Made by a program: the position numbers and the translations under genes
In this document: positions 21,748 through 32,227 of the stretch, piece by piece
How positions within the stretch are numbered: the stretch's first letter is position 1
How the letters are laid out: each line of letters starts with the position of its first letter
From: Loripinus fragilis
Taxonomy: Eukaryota > Mollusca > Bivalvia > Lucinida > Lucinidae
Direction of reading: 5' to 3'
Length of the DNA: 64,000 nt
Assembly (NCBI GenBank): GCA_964019695.1
Contig: OZ026528.1
Span: 57,803,602 to 57,867,601 of the forward strand
The notes under the pieces: model-generated
What the model was told of the DNA's origin: nothing
The model's database searches: none
Seen by the model: only the letters and a program-made list of their open reading frames with translations

Positions 21748-22300
21748 TTGCCGTGGTCTCTGGGGCACACTTCACATTTGGGGACGATATTGATTGTAAT
21801 ACTTGTCCCCATCTGGGAGTGCCAAGAGTAGAGTCCCATCTGTTCACCGTGGGTGGCTTTCTCGGTAACTCGAAGGGGATGGCCTGGAAGACTGAGAGCA
21901 TGCAGAATATGGGCGTATAAAATTCTGTATGACTCAACACGTCTCTTTGGCCTCTTTGACGGGGTAGACCCGAGGGGAAACACGGCCCGGTGTTTCTAAT
22001 CGGTCTTGTCATGCTGAGCCCCAGGAAGCTGAAAATGTAAAAAAAAATATTTCTTATATCTTCGTTCTATAGTATCGTTCTGATGCCAACCACGTGTCCA
22101 TTATCTTAAATATTCTTTCTTTTATAAAATATTCCTGGAAGGCAGTGGCTTAACGGGTCAATTGTGCAGATTTTATTTGTGCAAGTCTATTGTGCAGATA
22201 TATTTGTACAAGTATAACTTCCATGTAGCTCTAGCACTGGAGATCGGAAACCCACTCCATTAAAGTGCTCCCTTGTTGGGCTCCACGGTGGGTGGAGAGC

Positions 22301-23668
22301 ATGGAGGCTGAATCTTACAACCAAACACGCATGGCTTCTAAATCAGCAAGAAAACGCTCGAAAAAGATATCTGATACCGATTCTGATGATGCTTACTCAG
22401 CTTCACAAACAAGTCAATCAACTTCCTTGTCATCTAAGCAACCTTATGTTCCAAGATTTCTTGTTATTCATTCAGAAGAAGAAGGAAAAGATATTTCTTC
22501 TCTTTCTCCTTTTTTAATACACAAGACAATTATGAGTGTAGCAGGTGAACCCAAAAGTATTAAAAATCTAAGATCTGGTGATTTACTCATACAATGTGCT
22601 AAGGAACCACATGAGAAAAACCTTCTTAAAATGAAGAAATTCTGCGACGTCAAATGTACAGTGACCCCTCATTCTTCATTGAATGTCTCCAAGGGTATTG
22701 TTCGATGTCCTGCCCTAAACAAGCAGACTGATGAACATATTCTGGAGTTCATGAAGGAACAGGGAGTTACTGCTGTTCGCAGAATTAATGTTTTTCGTGA
22801 TAATGTCCTTAAACCATCCAACACATTTGTATTTACTTTCAGTACTCCAGTCTTACCATCAACAGTTAAAATTGGTTTCATTCAGGCAAAAGTTGACGTG
22901 TACATTCCTAACCCACTTAGGTGTTATCAATGTCAAATCTTTGGCCACCATGAACACAAGTGTGGCAGACAAGCTGTATGCGCCAACTGTGGTATGCCTG
23001 AACATTGCCCATCTGGTCAGTGTCAAAGACCTGCTAGATGTGCAAACTGTTCGGGTGACCACCCTGCCAACTCAAAGCAATGTCCTACATGGGAGAAAGA
23101 GAAGAAGATCCTTAAAATCAAATGTGAGCAGAACATAACGTTTCCAGAGGCTAGAAAACAATTTGAACAATTTAATGCAGTTCAGACCTATGCAAGTGCA
23201 GTTAAACCTAGCACTTGCAACAAACAAACACAAACAGTAGACAAAGACACTCAAACAGATGACAGCTTTACTGAATACTTAAAGCAACAAACAGCATCAG
23301 AAAAAACAGGCAAAGAAAAAACAAATGAAAAACAAGGAAAAGGTACTTCATCTCCTAGTCCAGGGCCAGCACTTAAGCCAGCAACCCTGGAAATGATGAA
23401 GAAGGAGGAGGAGAGGAAGAAAAAAGAAGAGAAAGACAGACTTAAGAAACAACAGAAAGAAGAAAGACGACAACAATTTATCAAAGACAAACAGGAAAAG
23501 GAATTAAAAGAAAAAGAACAGGCAGAAAAATCACAGCAAAATCCATTTTCTGTATTACATAAAGATGATGAGGTAGTTTGTATGGAAGAGGAGTCTGTGG
23601 TATTCACGGACTCTTCTTCCAGTGACCATCTACCTAAAGGCACTCTGCCTAGATTACCAGTAACTTAA
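22301..23668 (+). CDS. ORF1 of copy F: zinc-knuckle gag-like protein (type 2)
   Basis: This is a gag-like RNA-binding protein of 455 aa from the ATG at 22301 (445 aa from 22331, MASKSARK). Domain order is as in D, with knuckles CYQCQIFGHHEHKC, CANCGMPEHC...C and CANCSGDHPANSKQC. It is type 2 throughout, including the coiled-coil end EERRQQFIKDKQEKELKEKE and the shorter NPFSVLHKDDE tail. Type 1 ORF1 proteins differ from it at roughly a third of positions by eye, far more than their ORF2 proteins do. The stop TAA (23666-23668) is followed by ATA and then ATG. The ORF2 ATG is therefore 3 nt downstream instead of overlapping, although the string TAATG is still present. Confidence 0.88.
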   Translation: MEAESYNQTRMASKSARKRSKKISDTDSDDAYSASQTSQSTSLSSKQPYVPRFLVIHSEEEGKDISSLSPFLIHKTIMSVAGEPKSIKNLRSGDLLIQCAKEPHEKNLLKMKKFCDVKCTVTPHSSLNVSKGIVRCPALNKQTDEHILEFMKEQGVTAVRRINVFRDNVLKPSNTFVFTFSTPVLPSTVKIGFIQAKVDVYIPNPLRCYQCQIFGHHEHKCGRQAVCANCGMPEHCPSGQCQRPARCANCSGDHPANSKQCPTWEKEKKILKIKCEQNITFPEARKQFEQFNAVQTYASAVKPSTCNKQTQTVDKDTQTDDSFTEYLKQQTASEKTGKEKTNEKQGKGTSSPSPGPALKPATLEMMKKEEERKKKEEKDRLKKQQKEERRQQFIKDKQEKELKEKEQAEKSQQNPFSVLHKDDEVVCMEEESVVFTDSSSSDHLPKGTLPRLPVT

Positions 23669-23671
23669 ATA

Positions 23672-26600
23672 ATGGAGGGTTTCAATTTAACCATTATTTT
23701 AGTACCTCTTTTAATATTATTTTCAAGTATGGATTTTAAACATAAAATTATTCAATGGAATTGTCGAGGTTTGAAACCTAATTATAATGAAGTATCTCTA
23801 TTGATTTCCGAATATAATCCATCCGTATTTTGTTTTCAAGAGACATTTCTTAAACCAGATGATAACATCTCATTACGAGGTTTTAATGTATATAACTATG
23901 TTCATACTGATTGTCTGAGGCCCTCTGGTGGTGCCTCAATATTTGTAAAATCATCTTTCCCACAAAGAAAGATTGATTTACAAACAGAACTACAAGCAAC
24001 TGCTGTTTCTGTCACTCTAGACAGAGAAATAACCATATGTTCTGTATATATTCCTCCATCGTTTTCTCTTAACTCCCAACACTTGGACAATTTACTGCAA
24101 CAACTTCCTTCTCCTTATATTTTATTAGGTGACTTCAATGGTCACAATATCCTCTGGGGTGGTCAAAACAATGATTCCAGAGGTGAACTTATCGAAAATT
24201 TCATTACAAAGAATGACATTTGTATTATGAATGATAAGTCTTACACTTATCATTCCTCAAGTACAAAGTCTTTTACATCTATTGATCTTTCCTTCTGTCA
24301 TCCATCACTGTTTCTTGATTATAATTGGTCTGTATGTGAAGACCAACACAATAGTGATCACTTCCCTATCATCATTGAACAGAACACTTATTCCACTGAG
24401 GATCACAATCCAAAGTGGAAATTAAATAGAGCCAACTGGGATCTATTTAATACTCTGTGCACTGGTAAATTGGTGCCAGAAAACTTCAAAGAATCTTCTG
24501 ATCCTATAGCTGATTTTACCTCTTCTCTTATCGAAATATCTAAAGAATGTATTCCTCAAACTTCGACAAATCCAACTAAAAGTAATCCATGGTACAATGA
24601 CGACTGTAAAGAAGCAATTAAACAGCGCAAGCAAGCTCTATCTAAATTCAAAAGATCTCCAAATACCAACAATTTCAATGACATCAAGGTATTTAGAGCT
24701 AAAGCCCGTAGAACAATTAAACTTTCGAAGCGTAAATCATGGAGATCTTATGTTTCGAAAATCAATCATAAAACACCTATTAAAAAGGTTTGGGATATGA
24801 TAAGAAAAATCTCTGGAAAAAACAAATCCCCCAGTTACACACATCTAAACATGGTGGGTACTGACAGCAAAGCAACTTCAAAAACAGACATTGCTGACAC
24901 TTTCGGAGAAACTTTTTGTCACAATTCATCATCATTCAATTACTCTGAATCCTTCAGAAAGATTAAAACCGAACAAGAGAAAGTTAAATTGAATTTTAAA
25001 TCACAAAATAATGAAATTTACAACAAAGATTTTAATTTAGATGAATTAGTTGAAGCTATTCAACTATCACATGACTCAGCCACGGGTCCTGATGAGATCC
25101 ACTATCAAATGCTTAAACATCTCCCAGATACTTCTCTTGAAACTCTTTTGAATATATTTAATTATATTTGGACTACTGGTAAATTTCCAGAAGATTGGAC
25201 CTTAGCAACCATAATCCCAATTCCCAAACCTGGGAAAGATCCTGCGGAACCTAATAATTATAGACCTATAGCTTTAACAAGTTGTCTATGTAAAACACTT
25301 GAAAGAATGATAAATAAAAGACTTACTTGGTTTTTAGAATCCAATAATCATATATCGCGGTTCCAGTCTGGTTTCAGATCTGACCGCAGTACAACTGATA
25401 ATTTAGTTAGATTGGAAACCTTCATACGTGATGCCTTTATTAAAAAGGAACATGTAGTTGCTGTGTTTTTTGATTTGGAAAAAGCTTATGATACCACGTG
25501 GAGATATGGCATTTTAAAAGATATCCACAAACTAGGATTAAGAGGTAGACTTCCTACATTCATTGAAAACTTCCTTGCAGACCGCGCCATGCAAGTCCGA
25601 GTTGGCTCCTCTCTGTCTGACTATTACGACCAGGAGCAAGGTGTACCTCAAGGAGGCGTTCTATCAACAACACTTTTTAGCATTAAAATTAATGATATTG
25701 TGAAATGTTTAGGTAATCTTACTGATTGCTCATTATATGTTGATGACTTCTGTATCTGTTATCGCTCAAAAAGCATGGCGACGATTGAACGCCAACTGCA
25801 ACAAAATTTGAATAAGATTGAAAATTGGGCAACAAGCAATGGCTTTAAGTTTTCCAAATCAAAAACACAGTGTGTACATTTCTGTCAGTTGCGCAAGCAA
25901 CATGATGATCCGGTTTTACATTTATATGGATCACCTATTCCAGTTGTTGAGGAATCTAAATTCCTTGGCATTTTATTTGATAGAAAACTCAGTTTTATAC
26001 CTCATATTAAATATCTCAAAGCTAAATGTTTAAAAGCATTGAATCTTTTAAAAGTGCTTTCCCATACTTCTTGGGGTGCAGACCGAACTACACTTCTAAA
26101 GCTGTATCGGTCCCTAGTCCGGTCAAAATTAGACTATGGCTGTATTATATATGGCTCTGCACGAAAATCATATCTTCAAATGCTTGATCCTATACATAAC
26201 AAAGGACTTAGATTAGCTTTAGGGGCTTTTAGAACTTCTCCTGTTGCTAGTCTCTATGTGGAAGCAGATGAACCATCACTATACTCACGAAGAGAGAAAC
26301 TCTCTTTGCAATATGCTACAAGACTTGCCGCTAACCCATCAAATCCTGCTCATGAAGTTACATTCCCACCAAATTATGTTGATTTATATGAACAAAAACC
26401 TAAAGCTATTAAATCATTTGGCATCAGAATTTCACCACTCTTAGAATCTGCCAATATCAAACCACAAAATATTGAAAAACATTTTACACCAAATATTCCA
26501 GCTTGGTGTATGAAAACACCTGAAATACTTTTTGATTTACATTCTGGGAAAAAATCTGAATCAAATCCACACATATTAAAAGATGATTTCAGGAAAATGC

Positions 26601-27421
26601 AAAGTCGTTATAAGAATTACCAACAAATTTATACTGATGGATCAAAGGAAGACTCAAAGGTTGGTTGTGCTGTTTTGTCAGACAACCATAGTAATATGCA
26701 ACGTATACCTGACGATTCATCAATTTTCACTGCTGAAGCCAAAGCAGTCGATCTAGCTTTAGATTTCATTAGCACTTGTGATGCTAACAATAAATTTATT
26801 ATATTTTCTGACTCGCTTTCTGTATTAAAAGCAATGAACCATACCAGTTCAAAGAATCCACAGATTCAGAAACTTTTAGAAAAATGTCATGAGCTTTTAG
26901 CTAATAAAGAAATTGTTCTCTGTTGGATTCCTAGTCATATAGGAATACAAGGGAATGAGATGGTAGATAAGCAAGCAAAAACATCGCTTTCATTAGAACC
27001 AACTTCTTTTAAAATTCCATTTTCCAATTTTAAGCCATCTATCAATAAGTATATCTTGGATCAATGGCAAACTTCATGGAATAACAGCATTGGAAATAAA
27101 CTTCTTGAGATAAAACCAACTATTGGTGAACACCAATCAGTTGTAAGGAACCTTAGAAAAGAAGAAGTCGTTTTGGCTCGACTCCGTTTAGGTCACACAA
27201 GAGTCACACATTCTTACTTACTACTAGGTGAAGAGCAGCCACAATGTGTTGCTTGCGACGCACCATTCACTGTACGTCACTTCCTTTTGGAATGTGACGA
27301 CTTTGCACAAGTAAGAAATAATTGCTTCCATGTTGATAACATGAAAGAATTATTTCAAGATATACATATTGATAGTATTATGACATTTTTAAGACAAATA
27401 AATCTTTTTAACAAAATCTAA
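23672..27421 (+). CDS. ORF2 of copy F: endonuclease / reverse transcriptase / RNase H polyprotein
   Basis: This is a 1249-aa polyprotein, open throughout, with all endonuclease, RT (GVPQGGVLS, YVDDF) and RNase H motifs. The first ~800 residues are nearly identical to D and E (for example only F for L in ADTFGETF). The last ~120 residues carry private changes (ILDQWQTSW, GEHQSVVRNLRKEE, CVACDAPF, LLECDDF) and a mixture of the D/E and A/K variants. The first ~20 residues are hydrophobic (TIILVPLLILFSS) before MDFKHKIIQWNC. Confidence 0.95.
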   Translation: MEGFNLTIILVPLLILFSSMDFKHKIIQWNCRGLKPNYNEVSLLISEYNPSVFCFQETFLKPDDNISLRGFNVYNYVHTDCLRPSGGASIFVKSSFPQRKIDLQTELQATAVSVTLDREITICSVYIPPSFSLNSQHLDNLLQQLPSPYILLGDFNGHNILWGGQNNDSRGELIENFITKNDICIMNDKSYTYHSSSTKSFTSIDLSFCHPSLFLDYNWSVCEDQHNSDHFPIIIEQNTYSTEDHNPKWKLNRANWDLFNTLCTGKLVPENFKESSDPIADFTSSLIEISKECIPQTSTNPTKSNPWYNDDCKEAIKQRKQALSKFKRSPNTNNFNDIKVFRAKARRTIKLSKRKSWRSYVSKINHKTPIKKVWDMIRKISGKNKSPSYTHLNMVGTDSKATSKTDIADTFGETFCHNSSSFNYSESFRKIKTEQEKVKLNFKSQNNEIYNKDFNLDELVEAIQLSHDSATGPDEIHYQMLKHLPDTSLETLLNIFNYIWTTGKFPEDWTLATIIPIPKPGKDPAEPNNYRPIALTSCLCKTLERMINKRLTWFLESNNHISRFQSGFRSDRSTTDNLVRLETFIRDAFIKKEHVVAVFFDLEKAYDTTWRYGILKDIHKLGLRGRLPTFIENFLADRAMQVRVGSSLSDYYDQEQGVPQGGVLSTTLFSIKINDIVKCLGNLTDCSLYVDDFCICYRSKSMATIERQLQQNLNKIENWATSNGFKFSKSKTQCVHFCQLRKQHDDPVLHLYGSPIPVVEESKFLGILFDRKLSFIPHIKYLKAKCLKALNLLKVLSHTSWGADRTTLLKLYRSLVRSKLDYGCIIYGSARKSYLQMLDPIHNKGLRLALGAFRTSPVASLYVEADEPSLYSRREKLSLQYATRLAANPSNPAHEVTFPPNYVDLYEQKPKAIKSFGIRISPLLESANIKPQNIEKHFTPNIPAWCMKTPEILFDLHSGKKSESNPHILKDDFRKMQSRYKNYQQIYTDGSKEDSKVGCAVLSDNHSNMQRIPDDSSIFTAEAKAVDLALDFISTCDANNKFIIFSDSLSVLKAMNHTSSKNPQIQKLLEKCHELLANKEIVLCWIPSHIGIQGNEMVDKQAKTSLSLEPTSFKIPFSNFKPSINKYILDQWQTSWNNSIGNKLLEIKPTIGEHQSVVRNLRKEEVVLARLRLGHTRVTHSYLLLGEEQPQCVACDAPFTVRHFLLECDDFAQVRNNCFHVDNMKELFQDIHIDSIMTFLRQINLFNKI

Positions 27422-27739
27422 TTGCTATTTTTAAAATCATGTTTTGTTTTACATTTGTATCAAACCATAATACAGATTTTTAATGTTGTATTCTGTTCAG
27501 TTAAAGAACATGTACAGTTATCTGAATAGCTCTTTGAAACTGTCAGATATTGTACGTGGTCTCTCCTGTCAACAATCGTATTGCAACTAATTATCATTGA
27601 ACAATCTCATCAACATTCCTTTTAGTTTATCTTATAAATTTTTACTTTCTCCATCTTCATCATGTTTAGTTTAATACCGTCTGACGCTAATGACCCACAA
27701 GGGTTGGTGCGTCGTTAAGAACCAAACAAACAAACAAAC

Positions 27740-28570
27740 AAGAAATTGCTCTCTGTTGGATTCCTAGTCATATAGGTATTCAAGGGAATGAGATGGTAGA
27801 TAAGCAAGCAAAAACATCGCTTTCATTAGAACCAACTTCTTTTAAAATTCCATTTTCCAATTTTAAGCCATCTATCAATAAATATATCTTGGAAGAATGG
27901 CAAACTTCATGGAATAACAGCATTGGTAATAAACTTCTTGACATCAAACCAACTATTGGTGAATATCAATCAGTTGTTCGATCTATTAGAAGAGAAGAAG
28001 TAGTTTTAGCTGGACTCCGCTTAGGTCATACTAGAGTCACTCATTCATACTTACTACAAGGTGAAGAGCAGCCACAATGTGTTGGTTGCGACGCACCATT
28101 CACTGTACATCACTTCCTTTTGGAATGTGGCGATTTTGCACAAGTAAGAAATAATTGCTTCCATGTTGATAACATGAAAGAATTATTTCAAGATATACAT
28201 ATTGATAGTATTATGACATTTTTAAGACAAATAAATCTTTTTATCAAAATCTAATTGCTATTTTAAAAATCATGTTTTGTTTTACATTTGTATCAGACCA
28301 TAATACAGATTTTTAATGTTGTATTCTGTTCAGTTAAAGAACATGTACAGTTATCTGAATAGCTCTTTGAAACTGTCAGATATTGTACGTGGTCTCTCCT
28401 GTCAACAATCGTATTGCAACTAATTATTATTATATTAACTCATCATCATCTTTCCTTTTATTTTATCTTATAAATTTTTACTTTTTCCATCTTCATCATG
28501 TTTAGTTTAATACCGCCTGACGCTAATGACCCACAAGGGTTGATGCGTCGTTAAGAACCAAACAAACAAA
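27740..28570 (+). pseudogene. LINE copy B, segment 3 (RNase H end, C-terminus, 3'UTR, tail)
   Basis: This resumes B from 21747 (EIALCWIPSHIG...), with the ORF2 stop at 28252-28254, the 3'UTR with stem-loop, and a short tail (aaccaaacaaacaaa) ending at 28570. Beyond it lies unrelated sequence that encodes an endonuclease on the other strand, the DNA into which B inserted. Confidence 0.9.
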
Positions 28571-28963
28571 TTTTTGTTGAAAAACCGTCTGCTGGGCAAG
28601 CCTTTCCTTTTAAATCGAAACTTTTATAATACGGAATGCAAGCCATCCTTTTAAAACGACGTTCTGATACATAAGTGCGCCCTTCTGGTTTTTAGAGGAT
28701 AATAATTGATAGTTTGGGTTATTATTTTGAAGTTTTAAATCAGAGAAATCGATGCCACATCTTACAAAAATGACTACCCCACCACCATGCTAGCCTTTGG
28801 GTCTGCGGTAGGCTGCTGCGTGGGTGTATCGGGTATTTTTAGTTCTTTCTGTCCGTATGGTTCCACGTTTCTTGAATGCACAGAATTTCAGGAATCTTAT
28901 CGCGACTTTTGCCCAATTGTAATGTGAAGAGAGGCTGCCGGCGTTCCACTGCACTATGGTCAT
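28571..28963 (-). pseudogene. Minus-strand LINE ORF2 N-terminus (APE endonuclease), frameshifted
   Basis: On the minus strand an ATG at 28963 opens MTIVQWNAGSLSSH, the typical start of a LINE endonuclease. After a frameshift the sequence reads PEILCIQETWN (about 28862-28890), the diagnostic QETW motif. In another frame it reads GGGVVIFVRCGIDFSDLKL (about 28725-28785). This is a different LINE family from copies A-L. It is cut by the tail of copy B at 28570, so the rest of its endonuclease and RT should lie left of the nested block, outside the window. Confidence 0.75.
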
Positions 28964-29009
28964 GTCGTTGTGCAGTGGATTACTACGATTGGAATTAATT
29001 CCGTGAAAA

Positions 29010-29497
29010 TTTTTTAATTAATCGCTATCTGGGAGGGAAATTTACTTTTTTCCTTTTTTACCGTCCTTATTAAATTTATATAGTCTTAATTTGATCTCAG
29101 AAATGTGTTGCCTCATTCTGGCATCTGGTGGTCGCTGCCCGTATAGCTTGAGCCTTGGTATTGGGGTTTTGGGCCTAAACTTGCCGTTTTTCCGTTATAT
29201 TATTGTTTACGGAAACGGCCAAGCCGGCTTCGTTTTTTTCCGTAATTTCGGAAATTTTGGTTTTTGTAAGATCAATAATGTTTGAGACATCCGTCTGGCT
29301 AGTTATTTCGAGTTCCTGGAGGCCTGAGCCTCCATAGGCTCAGGATCCTGCGTTGAAACTACTGAGCTTTTGTTAAAATTAACGTCTGCTGGCGGATTCA
29401 GATGCGCAGACTCGCCTGAGTAATCGATAACCTTTAGTATTTCGCGTTTGATCTCTGCCAAATTTTCCTCGTCGTTCAGTGCCATCTTCTCGAGTAT
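29010..29497 (-). pseudogene. Minus-strand LINE ORF1 fragment or 5' region
   Basis: A reading frame starts at 29485 (MALNDEENLAEIKREILKV) and stops at 29303 after 60 residues. In a neighbouring frame, codons continue as ITSQTDVSNIIDLTKTKIS and on to about 29190, so this looks like a single coding sequence broken by a frameshift. It lies just upstream of the endonuclease start at 28963, where ORF1 would be expected. The first 25 residues are also found in every unit of the tandem array at 29521-31793. No known domain recognised. Confidence 0.45.
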
Positions 29498-29520
29498 GAC
29501 ACTTATGAAATATATGAAAT

Positions 29521-31793
29521 TTACGTGTTATGTACAGGGAAATGCTGAAACGACAATGATATGGTGCTGTTCAATACAGAACACAACTTTGATCTTATTT
29601 GTTGGGCGTTTAGCAAAACCAAGGTGCCTCACACTAAATTTAAAGTGTTTAATATGTACGTATTTACCATCTTTTTCCCTATAAGAAAAATCAAGTAAGT
29701 TAAGTGCCATATTAATACACTGTTTCATAACTTGTTTGTCCTCGCCTGAGTAATCGATAACCTTTAGTATTTCGCGTTTGATCTCTGCCAAATTTTCCTC
29801 GTCGTTCAGTGCCATCTTCTCGAGTATAACACTGGCCGCCGCTGTAACTGGAAGTGACCAGATCCATCCATCCATCCATCCATCCATCCATACATACATA
29901 CATACATACAGGGAGCACAGATACTAGGCACTGATATTTTACGCCCAGATCTGAGCGTTTTTTATGGGTTTTCACTTTTTTTTTTTTTTTTTTTTTTTAT
30001 TGATGAGGCGTTTTTTAATTTTAATATATTTATATTTACGTGTTATGTACACGGAAATGCTGAAACGACAGTGATATGGTGCTGTTCAATACAGAACACA
30101 ACTTTGATCTTATTTGTTGGGCGTTTAGCAAAACCAAGGTGCCCCACACTAAATTTAAAGTGTTTAATATGTACGTATTTACCATCTTTTTCCCTAGAAG
30201 AAAAATCTGGTAAGTTAAGTGCCATATTAATACACTGTTTCATAACTTGTTTGTCCTCGCCTGAGTAATCGATAATCTTTAGTATTTCGCGTTTGATCTC
30301 TGCCAAATTTTCCTCGTCATTCAGTGCCATCTTCTCGAGTATGACACTGGCCGCCGCTGTAACTGGAAGTGACCAGATCCATCCATCCATCCATACATAC
30401 ATAAATACATACATACGTACATACAGGGAGCACACATACTAGACACTTGATATTTTGTATTTTACGCCCAGATCTGAGCGTTTTTATGGGTTTTCACTTT
30501 TTTTTTTATTGATGAGGCGTTTTTAATTTTAAATATATTTATAAATTTACGTGTTATGTACAGGGAAATGCTGAAACGACAGCGATATGGTGCTGTTCAA
30601 TACAGAACACAACTTTGATCTTATTTGTTGGGCGTTTAGCAAAACCAAGGTGCCCCACACTAAATTTAAAGTGTTTAATATGTACGTATTTACCATCTTT
30701 TTCCCTATAAGAAAAATCTGGTAAGTTAAGTGCCATATTAATACACTGTTTCATAACTTGTTTGTCCTCGCCTGAGTAATCGATAACCTTTAGTATTTCG
30801 CGTTTGATCTCTGCCAAATTTTCCTCGTCTTCAGTGCCATCTTCTCGAGTATAACACTGGCCGCCGCTGTAACTGGAAGTGACCAGATCCATCCATCCAT
30901 CCATACATACATACATACATACATACATACAGGGAGCACACATACTAGGCACTGATATTTTATATTTTACGCCCAGATCTGAGCGTTTTTTTTGGGGGTT
31001 TTCACTTTTTTTTTATTGATGAGGCTTTTTTTAATTTTAAATATTTATATTTACATGTTATGTACACGGAAATGCTGTCACGACAGTGATATGGTGCTGT
31101 TCAATACAGAACACAACTTTGATCTTATTTGTTGGGCGTTTAGCAAAACCAAGGTGCCCCACACTAAATTTAAAGTGTTTAATATGTACGTATTTATCAT
31201 CTTTTTCCCTATAAGAAAAATCAGGTAAGTTAAGTGCCATATTAATACACTCTTTCATAACTTGTTTGTCCTCGCCTGAGTAATCGATAACGTTTAGTAT
31301 TTCGCGTTTGATCTCTGCCAAATTTTCCACGTCGTTCAGTGCCATCTTCTCGAGTATGACACTGACCGCCGCTGTAACTGGAAGTGACCAGATCCATCTA
31401 TCCATCCATCCATCCATACATACATACATACATAAATACATACGTACATACAGGGAGCACACATACTAGACACTGATATTTTGTATTTTACGCCCAGATC
31501 TGAGCGTTTTTATGGGTTTTCACTTTTTTTTATTGATGAGGCGTTTTTAATTTTAAATATATTTATAAATTTACGTGTTATATACAGGGAAATGCTGAAA
31601 CGACAGTGATATGGTGCTGTTCAATACAGAACACAACTTTGATCTTATTTGTTGGGCGTTTAGCAAAACCAAGGTGCCCCACACTAAATTTAAAGTGTTT
31701 AATATGTAAGTATTTACCATCTTTTTCCCTATAAGAAAAATCAGGTAAGTTAAGTGCCATATTAATACACTGTTTCATAACTTGTTTGTCCTC
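29521..31793 (-). repeat. 4.4-unit ~510-bp tandem array with a minus-strand reading frame in each unit
   Basis: Units begin (on +) with ttacgtgttatgta or close variants at 29521, 30036, 30547, 31051 and 31571 (spacing 515, 511, 504, 520); the last is partial. On the minus strand each unit has, in order, a (TATG/GATG)n microsatellite, an ATG-started frame beginning MALNDEENLAEIKREILKV and continuing ...GEDKQVMKQCINMALNLPD... to ...HIKHFKFSVGHLGFAKRP..., a stop, an AATAAA near a poly(A)-like tract, and the next unit. Frames are open in most units, suggesting recent amplification. It lies directly upstream of the minus-strand LINE fragment and could be its 5' monomer array or a tandem-duplicated gene fragment. 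Product function unknown. Confidence 0.7.
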
Positions 31794-31922
31794 CTGTACG
31801 TAAGATACTTGTTTAACATTTATGAGCATGATAAATACAACATCTGAAAGCAACTTAGTTGAGTTGAGCATGAAAAAAAAGTTTAATACCTACGTGCCTG
31901 ATCTGGTCTCTGCACTGTACTG
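31794..31922. other. Short spacer with a dispersed-repeat segment
   Basis: No gene is seen. Part of it (acatttatgagca, and gttgagcat followed by a homopolymer) resembles 52668-52720, so it is a piece of a dispersed repeat. The last 7 bases (tgtactg, 31916-31922) recur at 32233-32239 on the far side of fragment P. Confidence 0.4.
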
Positions 31923-32227
31923 CCCTGGAGTGTCCCTACCACCTTGCCGCGGTCTCTGGGGCACACTTCACACAGGGGACGATATTGATTGTAATACTTG
32001 TCTCCTCTGGGAGTGCTAAGAGTAGGACCCACCAGTTTGCCTTGGGTGGCTTTCTCGTAACTCGAAGGGGATGGCCTGGAAGACTAAGAGCAAGCAGAAT
32101 ATGGACGTTTATAAATTCTGTATGACTCAACATGTCTCTTTGGCCTCTTTGACGGGGTAGACTGAGGTGGAAACACGGCCCGGTCCCAGGATTCTGAAAA
32201 TGTAAAAAAAATATTTCTTATATCTTC
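31923..32227 (+). mobile_element. Fragment P: solitary 5'UTR of the LINE family
   Basis: This matches only the first ~340 bases of the type 1 5'UTR, with a ~30-bp internal deletion after cacggcccgg, and stops at atatcttc. No ORF, 3'UTR or tail is present. LINE copies normally lose the 5' end, not the 3' end, so this is unusual. Seven-base direct repeats (tgtactg at 31916-31922 and 32233-32239) sit on either side, five bases beyond the right end of similarity. Confidence 0.85.

Larger units (their letters stand above)
21748..27739 (+). mobile_element. LINE copy F, nearly full length, both ORFs open, nested in B
   Basis: This is an element of 5'UTR type 2 lacking the first ~20 bases present in E; it starts ttgccgtggtctctgg. 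The body is intact and the tail ends near 27739. It is flanked by 15-bp direct repeats aagaaattgctctct (21733-21747 and 27740-27754). The slight 5' truncation is the normal result of reverse transcription stopping early and probably removed little of the promoter. Confidence 0.95.

Noticed and set aside
1..28570. Simple head-to-tail tandem duplication of a 6-kb unit
   Set aside because: Segments are not full units. They resume at the exact base after duplicated targets of 12-15 bp, different at each site, which is the signature of nested insertion and not of unequal crossing-over.
29867..31450. CRISPR-like or other regularly spaced repeat array
   Set aside because: The short repeats are (CATC)n/(CATA)n microsatellites inside ~510-bp tandem units; no spacer/repeat organisation, and the genome is eukaryotic.
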